The position numbers and the translations under genes were made by a program. Shown in pieces: positions 10,236-20,005 of a stretch of DNA of 23,956 nt (position 1 is its first letter; the number at the start of each line of letters is the position of its first letter). Where the stretch lies: the NCBI GenBank assembly GCA_014621425.1, contig JAANBB010000537.1, forward strand, positions 1 through 23,956. The letters run 5' to 3'. This stretch comes from Cylindrodendrum hubeiense. Its lineage: Eukaryota; Ascomycota; Sordariomycetes; Hypocreales; Nectriaceae. The notes under the pieces were generated by a model, which saw nothing but the letters and a program-made list of their open reading frames with translations, did not search any database and was not told the DNA's origin.

Positions 10236-11036
10236 ATGGCACCCCGAGTTCGACAGAAGTAGGCCACTGATCACAACTACCGAACTCTGGCCGTCTCAGC
10301 AACAACTTCTCATACCTCATTCACTGAATTGATCACCCACAGATATTAGGGACATCATTCAGACAAACGCCTCGTCCAAGTTTGCTAAAGTGAAACTCCA
10401 ATTCCACCGCGCCTAAAACATTAAATTAAGACGCCTAGCCTCCTTACCTTTGCTGATCCGACCGACCTCGAGAACCTCATCCTTCGAGAAATGACATTTG
10501 GAATTTCTAAAGAGTATCTAAGTCCCAACATTTCTCTCCACTACTGTTGTCAAGAAGGTCGTGGGCGAAGATCTCGGGTTTGCTTTAACCGATATACATC
10601 AACTATTATCAGCAGGGTCAATCCTCAACATCAAAACAAGCTTGCCTTCCTTTCAAGCGGACGACAATATGTTAATGATCCAATCAAGCAATCTATTAGG
10701 AAGATAATTAAAAAAGAAATTTACTGCCAATCACCTTCATTCTCCAAGTCTTGTATATCACAACATCACACCCTCAAATATCATGTTCGACAAGGACAGC
10801 ACCATGGTTCTCGTTGTCTTTGATAGTTGTCGTCGTATTGGGGAAGAGTGACGTGGGAAGGATAGAAACAGAATGAAGAGGGCTTACCCGTAGCATAACC
10901 CAGAAGTACCTTCTCATCCGAGAAAAATTATCTTGCTGCCTTTACGGAGCAAGACGCTTGGTTATTTGGTGCTTCGGCTGACGAGTTTCCATTCAATGCC
11001 AAGAGACAGTGCAGTCTCATAAAAGTAATAGAATAA
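10236..11036 (+). pseudogene. Degenerate protein-kinase-like gene relic
   Basis: Five consecutive segments alternate between two frames. They are 10236-10346 (starts MAPRVRQK, stop at 10260), 10342-10416, 10428-10520 (contains DPTDLENLILREM), 10522-10851 (stop at 10705) and 10857-11036 (stops at 10863 and 10893). Together they span about 266 codons. The fourth reads HLHSPSLVYHNITPSNIM, then MVLVVFDSCRRIGEE. This matches the catalytic loop and DFG-type region of fungal kinase-like proteins, whose usual forms are HxHSxGLVHND(I/V)xPxNIM and VLIDFDSC. The fifth carries SEKNYLAAF and AWLFGASADEF, the expected C-terminal tail. The loop His and Asp are replaced by Tyr and Asn (10756-10764), and the first Asp of the DFD motif is Val. 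Four frameshifts, four internal stops and these losses mean it cannot make an active kinase. The kinase match is by motif recognition only. Confidence 0.75.
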
Positions 11037-11184
11037 TATACACTTTGTGTCACAAGTGGAACGTTCATAGATGTAATAACTTTTTTGCGTTATTTAAGAA
11101 AAGGAATGCTTTCTGAATTCCCGGCTAAATACATTTTATTCTCAAACTCCGATCGCCAGCTTGTCAGATCATGGCTGGTTAGGC

Positions 11185-12255
11185 TTAAGCCGTATCCAAA
11201 ACAATAACCTCAGCCTCGACCTCGCCGATGCTCTCCACGGAGAGCTTGTCTCCAGCGAAGACGCCCTCAATGAAGGCACCGTCACCCTCGGAAAGCTCAG
11301 CATCCTCGCGGCCGTCCAGGCGGATCTTGCTCTTTCCTCCCTTGGTCATGGGCACATGCACAAAGACCTTTCGCTTGGTCTCAGTGGTGGCCTCGCCTCC
11401 GATGGTCCACTCGAAAGCCTTGGTGGTGGGGATGATGCCAGCAGCCATGACAAAGTCGGCGTGGATGGGGATGGTGTCGGGAATGACCGCCTCAGCGGCC
11501 TTCTCCTGCTCGGGTGTGGCGTCAACTCCGCCCTTGAGAGGGCTGAGGATCTTGACAAAGCCCTGGCGCTTAGCCTCCTCATCGAACTGACGGGTGTGGT
11601 ACTTGGGGGGGAGACCACGCTTCCACGGGACAGCCCAGATCTGGAGGAAGTGGACGGTGTCGGACTTGTGCTCGTTGAACTCTGAGTGGGCAATGCCGGT
11701 TCCGCCAGTGGTGAACTGAACATCACCGCGGTGCATGCGGAAGAACTTATCAGACTCGCCGCCCTCCTTGCCCTTGGCGAGCATGGAGTCTCGGTGGGTC
11801 AGCTCTCCGCTAAGGAGGTAGCTGAAGATCTCAAAGTCTCTGTGGGGGTGGGTGGGGAAGCCAGAGTTGGCCTTTACGCGGTCCTCGTTGAGGACGCGGA
11901 GGGAGCCGAAGTTGTTGAAGCGGGGGTCGTACCAATCAGCGAAGGAAAAGCTGTGGTAGGTGTTGAGCCAGCCATGGTCAGAGTGACCCCGGGTGGTGGA
12001 CCGGTGGGCGGTGATCTTGGCTTGGTGGAGTGACTTGGACATGTTCTTGGCGGCGTTCTTAGCAGTGTTGATCATTTGCTGGTTCTCTGGTGAGATGGTG
12101 TCGGTGGTGGTGGGGAGAGTAATGTTGGTGGTGGTGGTGAAGATGTTGCTAGTGAGTCTGTGAAGCTCTGAGAGGTAGTGGTGTGGAGAGTAGATGATGA
12201 TGAGGATGGAAATTGTAGCAACGAAAACTGCAGTGACGGAAGTGAAGCGCGACAT
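11185..12255 (-). CDS. Pirin-family protein with hydrophobic N-terminal extension
   Basis: A single-exon ORF encodes 356 residues. The bicupin pirin core begins near residue 72 (MSKSLHQAK), making it about 285 residues, the normal family length. Iron ligands of the family are visible: HPHRD gives His136 and His138, and GIAHSE gives His190 and Glu192, matching His56, His58, His101 and Glu103 of human pirin. Pirins are Fe-binding cupins; some bacterial members oxidise quercetin and the human one is a nuclear transcription cofactor, so substrate and partner here are open. Residues 6-22 form a hydrophobic segment after a short basic start, a possible signal anchor. The first ATG has a weak context (TAT before it) inside a TATATA run, while Met72 has a strong one (AAC). 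The true start may therefore be internal, or both may be used. It ends about 150 bp from the kinase relic, in convergent arrangement. Confidence 0.9.
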   Translation of the reverse strand: MSRFTSVTAVFVATISILIIIYSPHHYLSELHRLTSNIFTTTTNITLPTTTDTISPENQQMINTAKNAAKNMSKSLHQAKITAHRSTTRGHSDHGWLNTYHSFSFADWYDPRFNNFGSLRVLNEDRVKANSGFPTHPHRDFEIFSYLLSGELTHRDSMLAKGKEGGESDKFFRMHRGDVQFTTGGTGIAHSEFNEHKSDTVHFLQIWAVPWKRGLPPKYHTRQFDEEAKRQGFVKILSPLKGGVDATPEQEKAAEAVIPDTIPIHADFVMAAGIIPTTKAFEWTIGGEATTETKRKVFVHVPMTKGGKSKIRLDGREDAELSEGDGAFIEGVFAGDKLSVESIGEVEAEVIVLDTA

Positions 12256-13815
12256 ATATAGACGAGTGGGCCGAAGCTACGAAGTGACGAGAAAGTGCCT
12301 ACGTCAAGATGGATGCAATTGATGATGGATTGGCAACGCTGACGAGATATGTATAGCCAGACTGATGCGTACCAAAGGCGGCCCACGGGCGTCCCAAGCT
12401 CTTAATCATCCTTGGTCATCAGGGCGCGGATTGGTGGAGCGGGACGATGAGATGTGGTGTGGGGACGGTCCGTCTCGCTTTCAGATCGATTACTCAGGCT
12501 GACAGACTCTGACATCATTGGCATGCCAGATCTGGCGTTCCTGGCGGTTCCCTCTAGTTCATTTCGGGGTCCTGTCACGTGACCCACACCAGCCCACGTT
12601 TTCTGCCCTTTACAACTCCACGAAATGCGGTGCTGACGGGTGAGCCGCCGCTGTACGAAGTACGAATACACCAGCGTCAACTCGAAACCGCCCCTCGCCT
12701 CGGCTGCTGCATGAGCTGAGGGCAGGCCATGCTAATTAAAATATACAACGCGTCAAAACACGCACGCAAATACGCAACACGCCATCTCCCAGGTACCGAA
12801 GAGAGGCTGGTTTTGACCCGCGATGTGGCCCAAGCCAACCTTGCACACGTGACTTTTGACACCCCCTTCATGGCGTCTAGCCGTCCAGCCACCTCTTCTG
12901 AAACAGCTGGTCCCTGCATCTGGCTCAGTAATATCCGGTCGCTCGTTATGGTTCACCAATCGGCGCCCGTCCGAAGCGTCAGCTTCGATATACTTTTTTT
13001 TTCCTCCTCAAGCAACATATTCTTAGCGCTGTAGGGCTTGGGCTCTCCTTGCTTCAGGTGTCCCGCTATGGTGGTTCGGTGGTTGGTGATGGTTATGTGT
13101 GGGGCCAGCGTCCGCACTGACATTTGCCCTGCTCTCCTGATCAGTCATGGGCTCGAGACTCTAGGTAATAACGCCCGTGGCTCAGTATCAGCTTTGCCAC
13201 CAATAAACTACTATGAGGTCATCTGATCAAGTAGCGAATAACTCGATCATGATAATTGGCTCTCTTCAGGGCCCTGTTCGTGAAAAGTTGTCTTGGTTAG
13301 AGTCGCACATGATTACGAAGGCTGGCGCAGGACGTCTGACAACTCCCTAGGAAATCACTTCTAGTAGGGTCGGCACTAAACCTCATTGCGTTATCTAACC
13401 AAGACCTTAAGGTGATCATCTAAGCTATATGGGTTAAAAGGAGGCTTCCTATAAAAATAAAAGAATTTGACGTAACATAGTGTATTGTGATGGCTGTGCA
13501 GCGAGTTTGGACTTGGACCTGGCGGTTTCCTGCGCCAACCTTCGTATGCATGCCCCAGTTGCTACCGACAGTTGGTCATTCACGAGATTCGGCCTTCATC
13601 AACACAGTCTGACCTACGTAGGGCCTTCAAATTCGGCTCCCTTTTTTAATTATATTAATCTCGAATTAGTTGACAGCACAAGAAAAGGCAGTGACAGTAT
13701 TGGGGAGCAGTGTCACATGGTTGGAGTCTTGGCACTTCCATTGGACTAGACCGAACCAAGTCCACGGGAACATCCTCAACGACAAAAGCTAGTCGACGGA
13801 CCCTCCTTGTCATCC
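12256..13815. other. Intergenic region 5' of the pirin gene
   Basis: No gene is supported. The left part holds the pirin promoter, including a CACGTGAC-like element near 12575. Open frames at 12677-12919 (minus), 12729-13034 (plus) and 13480-13749 (plus) lack motifs and overlap frames on the opposite strand or have non-ATG starts. A 12-bp inverted repeat bounds 13290-13405. The DNA from about 13220 to 13480 is more AT-rich than its surroundings. Confidence 0.4.
13290..13405. repeat. Small foldback: 12-bp inverted repeat 116 bp apart end to end
   Basis: GTCTTGGTTAGA at 13290-13301 is exactly reverse-complementary to TCTAACCAAGAC at 13394-13405, enclosing 92 bp. The unit could be a very short MITE-like remnant. 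I see no clear target-site duplication, and a 12-bp match at this spacing can arise by chance in a window of this size. Confidence 0.35.
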
Positions 13816-14611
13816 TCATGCCCCTCTTAAAATTCCGGGGAAATACAAAGATGCTAAAGTTTGCAAGGGTGTGTTAGATTCCATGATGCTTCGATAGGAC
13901 GGGTCCCAAAGGCGTTCCCACCGCGGGTGCAGGCGATCCTTGAGCTTACGTAGCTCGCGTAGTATCGTGCATCCCAAAACAAGGCCCAGTGTCCTAGACG
14001 TGATCTGCATCCCAGGGGAAATCTTCATGGATGTCGCGGTGTTGGAAGCCGTCGTGTGCGCGGGACAGGAACCCGCCGACCCAGCTCTGCTCGAGGAGGC
14101 TTGGCCGCCCTGGGTAGCCGTCTCAGGCCCCTGAAGCGCGAGCTGGGGATGCTGGAGCGGTGCGACGGGAGAGGTTCTGGGCATGCACGATGGCGATCAT
14201 GGCGTATCCCAGTGACATCGGGAAATCCCCAAGGGCGGATGAGGCGTAGGGATGGTTCATGCGATCAGCTCGCATCCCGTGCCGCCAGCCTGCCATCTCG
14301 TGTCCAGTGGTGCGGGAGACGGCCGATAGCTGAGGGGCCGGCATGGCCCAATTCTTCCCGGAGGGCCGGTAGGCGTAGCCTGATTGGGGCTAGCGCCGCC
14401 TCGCTTTGCTTGTCCAACGAAAGCCGTTGGAACAACGCATCAATCCACTCGGGTTGGCTTGAACCATTTCGCTGAGTTGTACAGTTGGGATGATTTTTCT
14501 TTCCCTCTTCACCGTCTCCAGACAATCGCAGAGACAGGAATCGAGTTTTTTCCTGCGTTCAATCCGCGTCCAAGCCTCGGAAATCCTGAACAAAGGGTAA
14601 GATACTAGCAC
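13816..14611 (-). pseudogene. Coding-like broken minus-strand stretch, unknown family
   Basis: Reading leftwards on the minus strand, four overlapping frames give protein-like sequence in turn. From about 14611: AWTRIERRKKLDSCLCDCLE. From about 14460: EWIDALFQRLSLDKQSEAAL. From about 14344: ALGDFPMSLGYAMIAIVHAQ. From about 14040 to the stop at 13816: ILRELRKLKDRLHPRWERLW. Each is open and has ordinary amino-acid composition. The switches between frames have no GT...AG intron of normal size, so frameshift decay is the simplest reading. The first part loosely resembles the middle region of fungal-specific transcription factors, but this is not enough for a call. Chance open frames in GC-rich DNA are the alternative. 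Confidence 0.3.
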
Positions 14612-14827
14612 GTCCTTGCTTTTTTGTCTGCCCTGCCAGCGTCCGACCGGGATCCCCCCGCCCTAGCTCCGGCGCGTCCCCCCCACTCATCCTGGACGGG
14701 CCGCCCGCGATGGCGTCGGCTGGTGGCTGGGAAAATCGGCCCTCCCAACCTTCTAACTTCCATACCCAACCTCCTCCCCAAGAAGCTTCATAGTCCAACC
14801 ATATCTCAATTCCTCTAGCCGCGCATC

Positions 14828-15168
14828 ATGCAGTCTCTTCTTACATTCCATCTCTCGCAACTAATTGGCCCATCACCTTTTTTTGTCTTCCTCTTATCTT
14901 CGTGTCTGAGTGGAGTGGGTGTCGTCGTTGGGCTGCCGCAGTCCTGCTTTTTTCAAAATGAACTTCCAAAACCTCAACTTCAACCATGTGGAGGCTCCTC
15001 GTATGTGACGCTAGCTGCGCTGTCTTTTTTCCTTCAGCTTTCTGCTTTCTTCTTGTTTTCCCCTTCTTCGCCATCTTCACATTCGCTGTTTTCATTAATC
15101 TTAATTATATGTCGGCCTTAACTAATATTCCCTTCTCTTAGGTCGAGGGCCCCCAACTCTTTCTACTG
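14828..15168 (+). promoter_or_regulatory. Possible overlapping upstream ORF in the leader of the membrane-protein gene
   Basis: An ATG at 14828 lies 130 nt before the proposed main start and in a different frame. On the spliced transcript it would run past the main ATG, cross the 15000/15142 junction and stop near 15166-15168, giving about 66 residues. Overlapping upstream ORFs usually lower translation of the main frame. This matters only if transcription starts before 14828, which the sequence does not show; CT-rich DNA around 14835-14920 is typical of fungal start regions and could place the transcript start either side. Confidence 0.25.
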
Positions 15169-17687
15169 ATCCTTCTCACCACGACGACGACGAATCTTCT
15201 CTCCCGACTCTCCGCCCCTATCATGATCTCAGACAACGCCTAGAGCCTTCAATCTCACCTCAACCCACAGCGCTTCTTCACGCCCCATCACCTCCCTCAT
15301 TATCAGCATCCACAAACGAGATCTACGGCCCTGATAGGCACCGCTTTGCTGCCCCACCACCTGCACCTTACGCTCCCCCCACCACCCGGTCTCACCACGA
15401 CCACACGGTCCGATTCGACGAGGCGCAAATAGCCATGATTGCCGCTGAAAACGCAGCCCGCATGGCTAGCATTAAGGACGAGCTGGCCGTTGCTGCCGGC
15501 AAAGTCACTCCCGGTGTCGATGACACCCCGTACATCCAGTACGCACTGGAGGCGTTGACTCGCAATCGCGGAGGCCCGGCTCCCGTCCACTTTCCCTCCC
15601 GCTCCGATGACTACGACTCGGACGAGGACTACACCCACGAAGACTACACCCAGCCGCGAAGGCTTCCCGACGATCAATCTTCATTCCCGGCTCTTACGCC
15701 CCCCGAGCCCGCTTACGTTGACGACCGTCTGCCGGTTGAGCAAGTTGAGCGAGCTGAAAGGCTCGAGAGAGACGAGCCAGCCCCGCGATTTGTGAGCGCC
15801 GAGAGGCAGATTGATCCCGACTCCAGCCACGAGACAGTCGTGCATCACGAACACCCCACCCACCTCGCCTCGCCCTCAGCCTCCGCCCAGACGGACCTGG
15901 TTCGCGATGATGTTCCCCCTTCCCGCAAGCAGCGGAGGTCAAGGTCTACCCCCATCGACCGGGCACACCCGCCTCTCGACTACAAGCCGCCCGTGTTGCG
16001 ACCCTTCTCCATGCTCACCTTGATGGCATTGTGTGCCCTCATGATTGCCGCCCTCATCTTCTCCGGCATCTACTCCGACTCCGACTCCGGCTTGACCCCC
16101 TACCCAGGAAGCATCTACAACGGCCAATACTTCCTGTTCCGCCTCCTCCCCCAGATCCTCTCCGCCCTCATCCTCCTCTACGCTCAGGCCATCGTCGCGG
16201 CGTCTCTCCGAATTCTGCCTTTTACCTCAATGGCTGATTCGGAACCCCACGTGCGCTATCTCGCATTGTTCCGAAACATCTATCCCAAGACGTTTCTGCT
16301 ACCCGCACTGAATGGACCCTGGCAGTTTCAGCTTTTCAGCGTTGCCACCTGGCTCGCCAACTTTACCATTCCCCTCCAGAGCACCACTTTCACCTGCGTC
16401 TTTGAAGACGGCAAGTGGATCTGGGCGGCGGTCCAAGGCGTTGTCTGGACTCTCGTAGCCATTTACATCGTGTTGCTGGTAGCAACGGTCGCCTTGATGG
16501 TGTTCTGGTTCAAGCGGTGGACCGGACTGCTGTGGGACGTCCGCTCCATCGGCCATCTCGTGCCCCTCTTGAACCAGAGCAACACCACCAAGAGCTACGA
16601 AAATGTGGACGTGGTCCAGCGGGGCACACTCTTCAAGGCCCAGCTCCGAGACCGCCACCTCGACAGACTTGGCTACTGGCAGAATGAAGGGCAGCGGGTC
16701 GGAGGCATGTGGTATGGTATCGGATCCGCGTCTGACGAGGACCAGGGCCGCCAGGCTTCGTACGATGTTGTCGTCAAGAAGGCCAGCTACAACATCTCCC
16801 CAGCCTCCTCCCGCGATGATCTCGAGGCCGAGACCCAGTATGTGCGCCACCGCTATCTTCCCATTGCGCTGCGTGACTTCACCATCATCGGATCTGTCAT
16901 CTTCATGCTGCTCGTCGTCGTGGCCATCCTAGTCGTCTCATTCTTGCCACAGACCAGGCTAGACCACGGCTACCGCCCGCTGCTCACGGCACGACCTGCC
17001 AAGGGCGCCTTTTCAGCTGCCAACTTCCTGTACGGTTTTCTCCCGTCCTTTTTGGGCATGGTCATGTTCCTGCTCTTCCAGAGCCTGGACCAGTCGCTTC
17101 GCGTGCTTCAGCCGTGGGCGGAGCTCTGCAAGCCCTCTGGCTCCATCGCCCAGAAGTCCATCCTCGCCGATTACGCCGCGTGCCTCCCCTTCCAGTCCAT
17201 CTGGAAGGCGGCCAAGAACGGTCACTGGCGGGTTGCCATCATGTCTCTGATGGCGGTGCTCTTCGTCTTCATCCCCGTGCTGGCTGGCGGGCTCTTCATG
17301 GCTCTGACCAACGTCGGTGGCCAGGTCAAGATGTTCCCCAACATGCCAGTCTTCGGCGTCCTGCTTGCATTCCTGATCCTCTACCTTGGCTGCCTCTGCC
17401 TGATGCTCCCCGGCCGACGCTGCCTCCGCCTTCCCCACCCCGTCACCTGCCTCGCCGAGGTCATCACCCTCTGCGCCGCCGACGACACCACTCAGGACGC
17501 CGCCTTCCGGGGCATCCGCTCGCTCCAGGACCTCGAGACACGTCTGGGCCTGGACCGCGCTGACTCCCGCGAGCAGTCGATGTGGTTCTTTGGCGTCTCG
17601 TCGGGCAGGGACGAGCGCCGCCTCAGCGTGCGCCCCCTCCAACGATTTACTGAGAAGAGAACGAGATCTACGAGATCTATGATATGA
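14958..17687 (+). CDS. Multi-pass membrane protein, DUF3433-like, 862 residues
   Basis: Exon 1 (14958-15000) encodes MNFQNLNFNHVEAP plus one base. A 141-nt intron follows (GTATGT at 15001, TTAACTAAT branch-like site, TTAG ending at 15141), and exon 2 runs 15142-17687. The splice joins in frame to the long ORF whose first internal ATG is at 15435, adding 112 residues. Residues 1-295 are acidic, Pro/Ser-rich and probably cytosolic. Seven hydrophobic segments lie near 303-327, 342-371, 440-471, 592-617, 641-662, 711-735 and 749-771. The pattern, with GLLWDVRSIGHLVPLLNQSN between segments 3 and 4, resembles the fungal DUF3433 family, some members of which are misnamed as purine-biosynthesis enzymes in databases. 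Nothing in the sequence supports an enzyme. Function is unknown; I expect a plasma- or endomembrane location. An upstream ATG at 14828 overlaps this start in another frame. Confidence 0.85.
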
Positions 17688-18736
17688 GATGATATTAATG
17701 TTTAGAATTGTCTCTCATGAGAATGAAGTGTTTTGGGATTTGTTTTTCTTGTTTTAATTGCGCCGCCCAACACTGGGACAGAACGCGCTTGATTGCATTG
17801 TTATGGCGTTTGGCAAAGAGGGGAATCTGGCATCATGTTTAGCGTCAACGATTATGGATGTTTATACGATCGTGGGATTTGTTTATGAAAGGGATGTAAC
17901 GTTTGGAATGCACATTGTTGCCTGAGATTAGGTTGACTCAGGATGAAAAGTTTGTGCGAGCAATGTCTGTATATGTATAGCTAGGAATTAACTATGGGGT
18001 AATATGATATTTCATACATGAACACATCTCCACGTGGATGAGGAACTCGTCGCCACACCATCTTCGGTGCATCTCAGCAGTCATCGGCCCGTTACGGTTT
18101 GACAGACATTTCAGTCAGAAACAAAGTGAATTTGTGTAAGACGTTGTCAAGTAGCTACTGTAACTAACCATCCAAGTGGGTAAAACGCTGTGCTCACCAT
18201 GTCTCGGTTATACTCTTCACCATTTTTTGGTATCTTCCATATCCCCCCCGCTGCTTGATTCGCAGCATAATGTTTCCACCCATCCGCCTCCCCACGCGAC
18301 GCAGCGTCACCTCAGGAATGCACCTCGCGGTGTCATCTTTCTTTCTTTCCGGAACTGCATCTTCCGGATCTTCCTCCGCCATGTTGATCGGCCGTTGGCC
18401 GTTTCCCTCATTCTTGTGTGTTTCGGTCGTTCTTCTTTATCTCGTGGCATGTGTTATGATGCGTCGTTCGCTTAGACAAACAAGATAACAAACAGGCGGC
18501 CTGGTAGCCGCAAGAACAAACCCCCCCTGATCCGAAACTCCATGCTGTTTGCTGGTGTTGGTTTCGGTACTTGTACATTTGCCGTAGTTAAAGTTGTAAT
18601 AGTTGGTTGGGGTCGTGGTGTGGTAATTATATTATGTTGTGGATCAAACAAATCCGAAGTCGATATGGAATCATGAAATGTCGCTAGTCGTCGAGACAAA
18701 GTAGTTGGATGCATTAACATAAAAAAATGAAAGTCG
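17688..18736. other. Intergenic region between two convergent genes
   Basis: About 1 kb separates the 3' ends of the membrane-protein gene and the disordered-protein gene. It is AT-richer than the coding DNA. No motif-bearing ORF is present; frames at 18176-18475 and 18255-18488 (plus) look like chance. It should contain the 3' UTRs and polyadenylation sites of both genes, but I cannot place these exactly. Confidence 0.6.
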
Positions 18737-20005
18737 TCATCTGCTGCGTCGCCCGAGCATGCGTCCTAAAACGTCGCCACCTTGTCGCTTTCGCCCTGGT
18801 AGTTGGTCCTTGGATAGACGATCTGGGGCGTCATGGATAGGTGACGAGGGGACTGTGCTTGCATTGGTCTGCCGTCGCCGGTGGCCTGAATCGGTGCTCT
18901 TGGTTGAGCGGCGGCTGTCGCTGCTCCCGCGTCTGTGGAAGCGGAAGAAGGACAGGCCAGGGGACTCTGATTCCGAGTCCGAGTCATCGCACTCGAAGAC
19001 AGAGAGTAATGGGGGTTCCGGCTCAGCCCCCCGTGAAATTGATCGCAGACAGGGGACTGATTTCTTTGAAGCCATGATATGAGTAATGGGTTGCGAGTCT
19101 GGTAACGAAAGGTTGGTGGCAGATTGGCTGGCTGTTGAATAGATCGAAGGCTGCCTTCCCAGAGATGAAGTAGAGCGAATATCAAGGGATGGTGATGGGC
19201 ATTGATCTCCAGGTGTGACTGGCCGGGAGAAGTTTGTCTTGTAGGGTTCTGGTGACATGGCAAAATAGCTCATGACCGGGGAGCTTCGCTGTGATGAAGG
19301 CTTGACAATCTCAATCTCGGTGCACTTGATGACATCCTCCTGGAGCTGTTCGACGACCTCCTCGTGAGGAGGCTCGATGATCTCCTCGCGAGGGGGTTCA
19401 ACAACCTCGACTTGGAGAGGCTTGACAGTCTGCCCTTGGGGCTTTTCGATAATCTTCTCATCAGGGCGAGGTGGTCGCTGCGGCCTTTGTTTGGATCGGG
19501 AGCATTGCCATGACGGAGCTAGTGATGTAGTCCGGGGAGGCAAAGGGATCAACTTTGGGAAGGCCGAGTATGTGGCTGCAGCCTTTCGGGTCCGAGGTCG
19601 AGGGCCTTCAGGGAGAGGCCATGCTGCGATCCGACGGTCCTCTAAACCCAGCTTCCTCCGTTGTTGAGGAGAAGGGATCAAGGCTGGGTATTGCTTTCGG
19701 GGTTGAAGCTCCAAGGCAGGGTCTTTGCCCTCCGCCCCGGGCTTCCAGAACGTGTTCCATAATTCAGTGGCGTGTGTGTGGTACTGATAGTCGTCATCCA
19801 AGGACACCTCTGAGTCCGTCCGGTCGTCAATCAGGCCAGGGGGAGACCCGTCGGATCCTAGCGACGCCGTGTCACTAGAATTAGAGGCTCGGCTCAGGCT
19901 CTGTCCATTGTGTGAACGCCGGTCGCGCTGTGGGTACGAATAGTTTGCGACAGGGTAATATTTCGAAACGAGTTTGAGGTCGGCCAGTTTGCTTGAGCGC
20001 TCCAT
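18737..20005 (-). CDS. Ser/Pro-rich, largely disordered protein of 422 residues, function unknown
   Basis: An intronless frame starts at an ATG in an ideal context (CCACCATGG) and ends at TGA 18739-18737. The product is rich in Ser, Pro, Arg and Glu and has no hydrophobic segment or signal peptide, so a cytosolic or nuclear protein is likely. Residues 185-236 form a charged repeat of the type VVEPPREEIIEPPHEEVVEQ, with regularly spaced Val/Ile pairs and acidic residues. Residues 330-362 contain LLSVFECDDSDSESE and then SFFRFHRRGSSDSRR, an acidic-then-basic block that looks like the conserved core. Basic Ser-rich motifs such as RRGSSDSRRS are plausible kinase targets. The C-terminus is basic (GRMLGRRSR). 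I do not recognise a named domain. Uniform composition and the start context make it a believable gene. Confidence 0.75.
   Translation of the reverse strand: MERSSKLADLKLVSKYYPVANYSYPQRDRRSHNGQSLSRASNSSDTASLGSDGSPPGLIDDRTDSEVSLDDDYQYHTHATELWNTFWKPGAEGKDPALELQPRKQYPALIPSPQQRRKLGLEDRRIAAWPLPEGPRPRTRKAAATYSAFPKLIPLPPRTTSLAPSWQCSRSKQRPQRPPRPDEKIIEKPQGQTVKPLQVEVVEPPREEIIEPPHEEVVEQLQEDVIKCTEIEIVKPSSQRSSPVMSYFAMSPEPYKTNFSRPVTPGDQCPSPSLDIRSTSSLGRQPSIYSTASQSATNLSLPDSQPITHIMASKKSVPCLRSISRGAEPEPPLLSVFECDDSDSESESPGLSFFRFHRRGSSDSRRSTKSTDSGHRRRQTNASTVPSSPIHDAPDRLSKDQLPGRKRQGGDVLGRMLGRRSR

Noticed and set aside
11161..11685. Plus-strand ORF opposite the pirin gene
   Set aside because: It is antisense to a gene with clear family motifs and itself has none.
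17013..17642. Minus-strand ORF of 209 codons opposite the membrane-protein gene
   Set aside because: Glu/Ala/Gly-rich antisense shadow of a GC-biased coding region.
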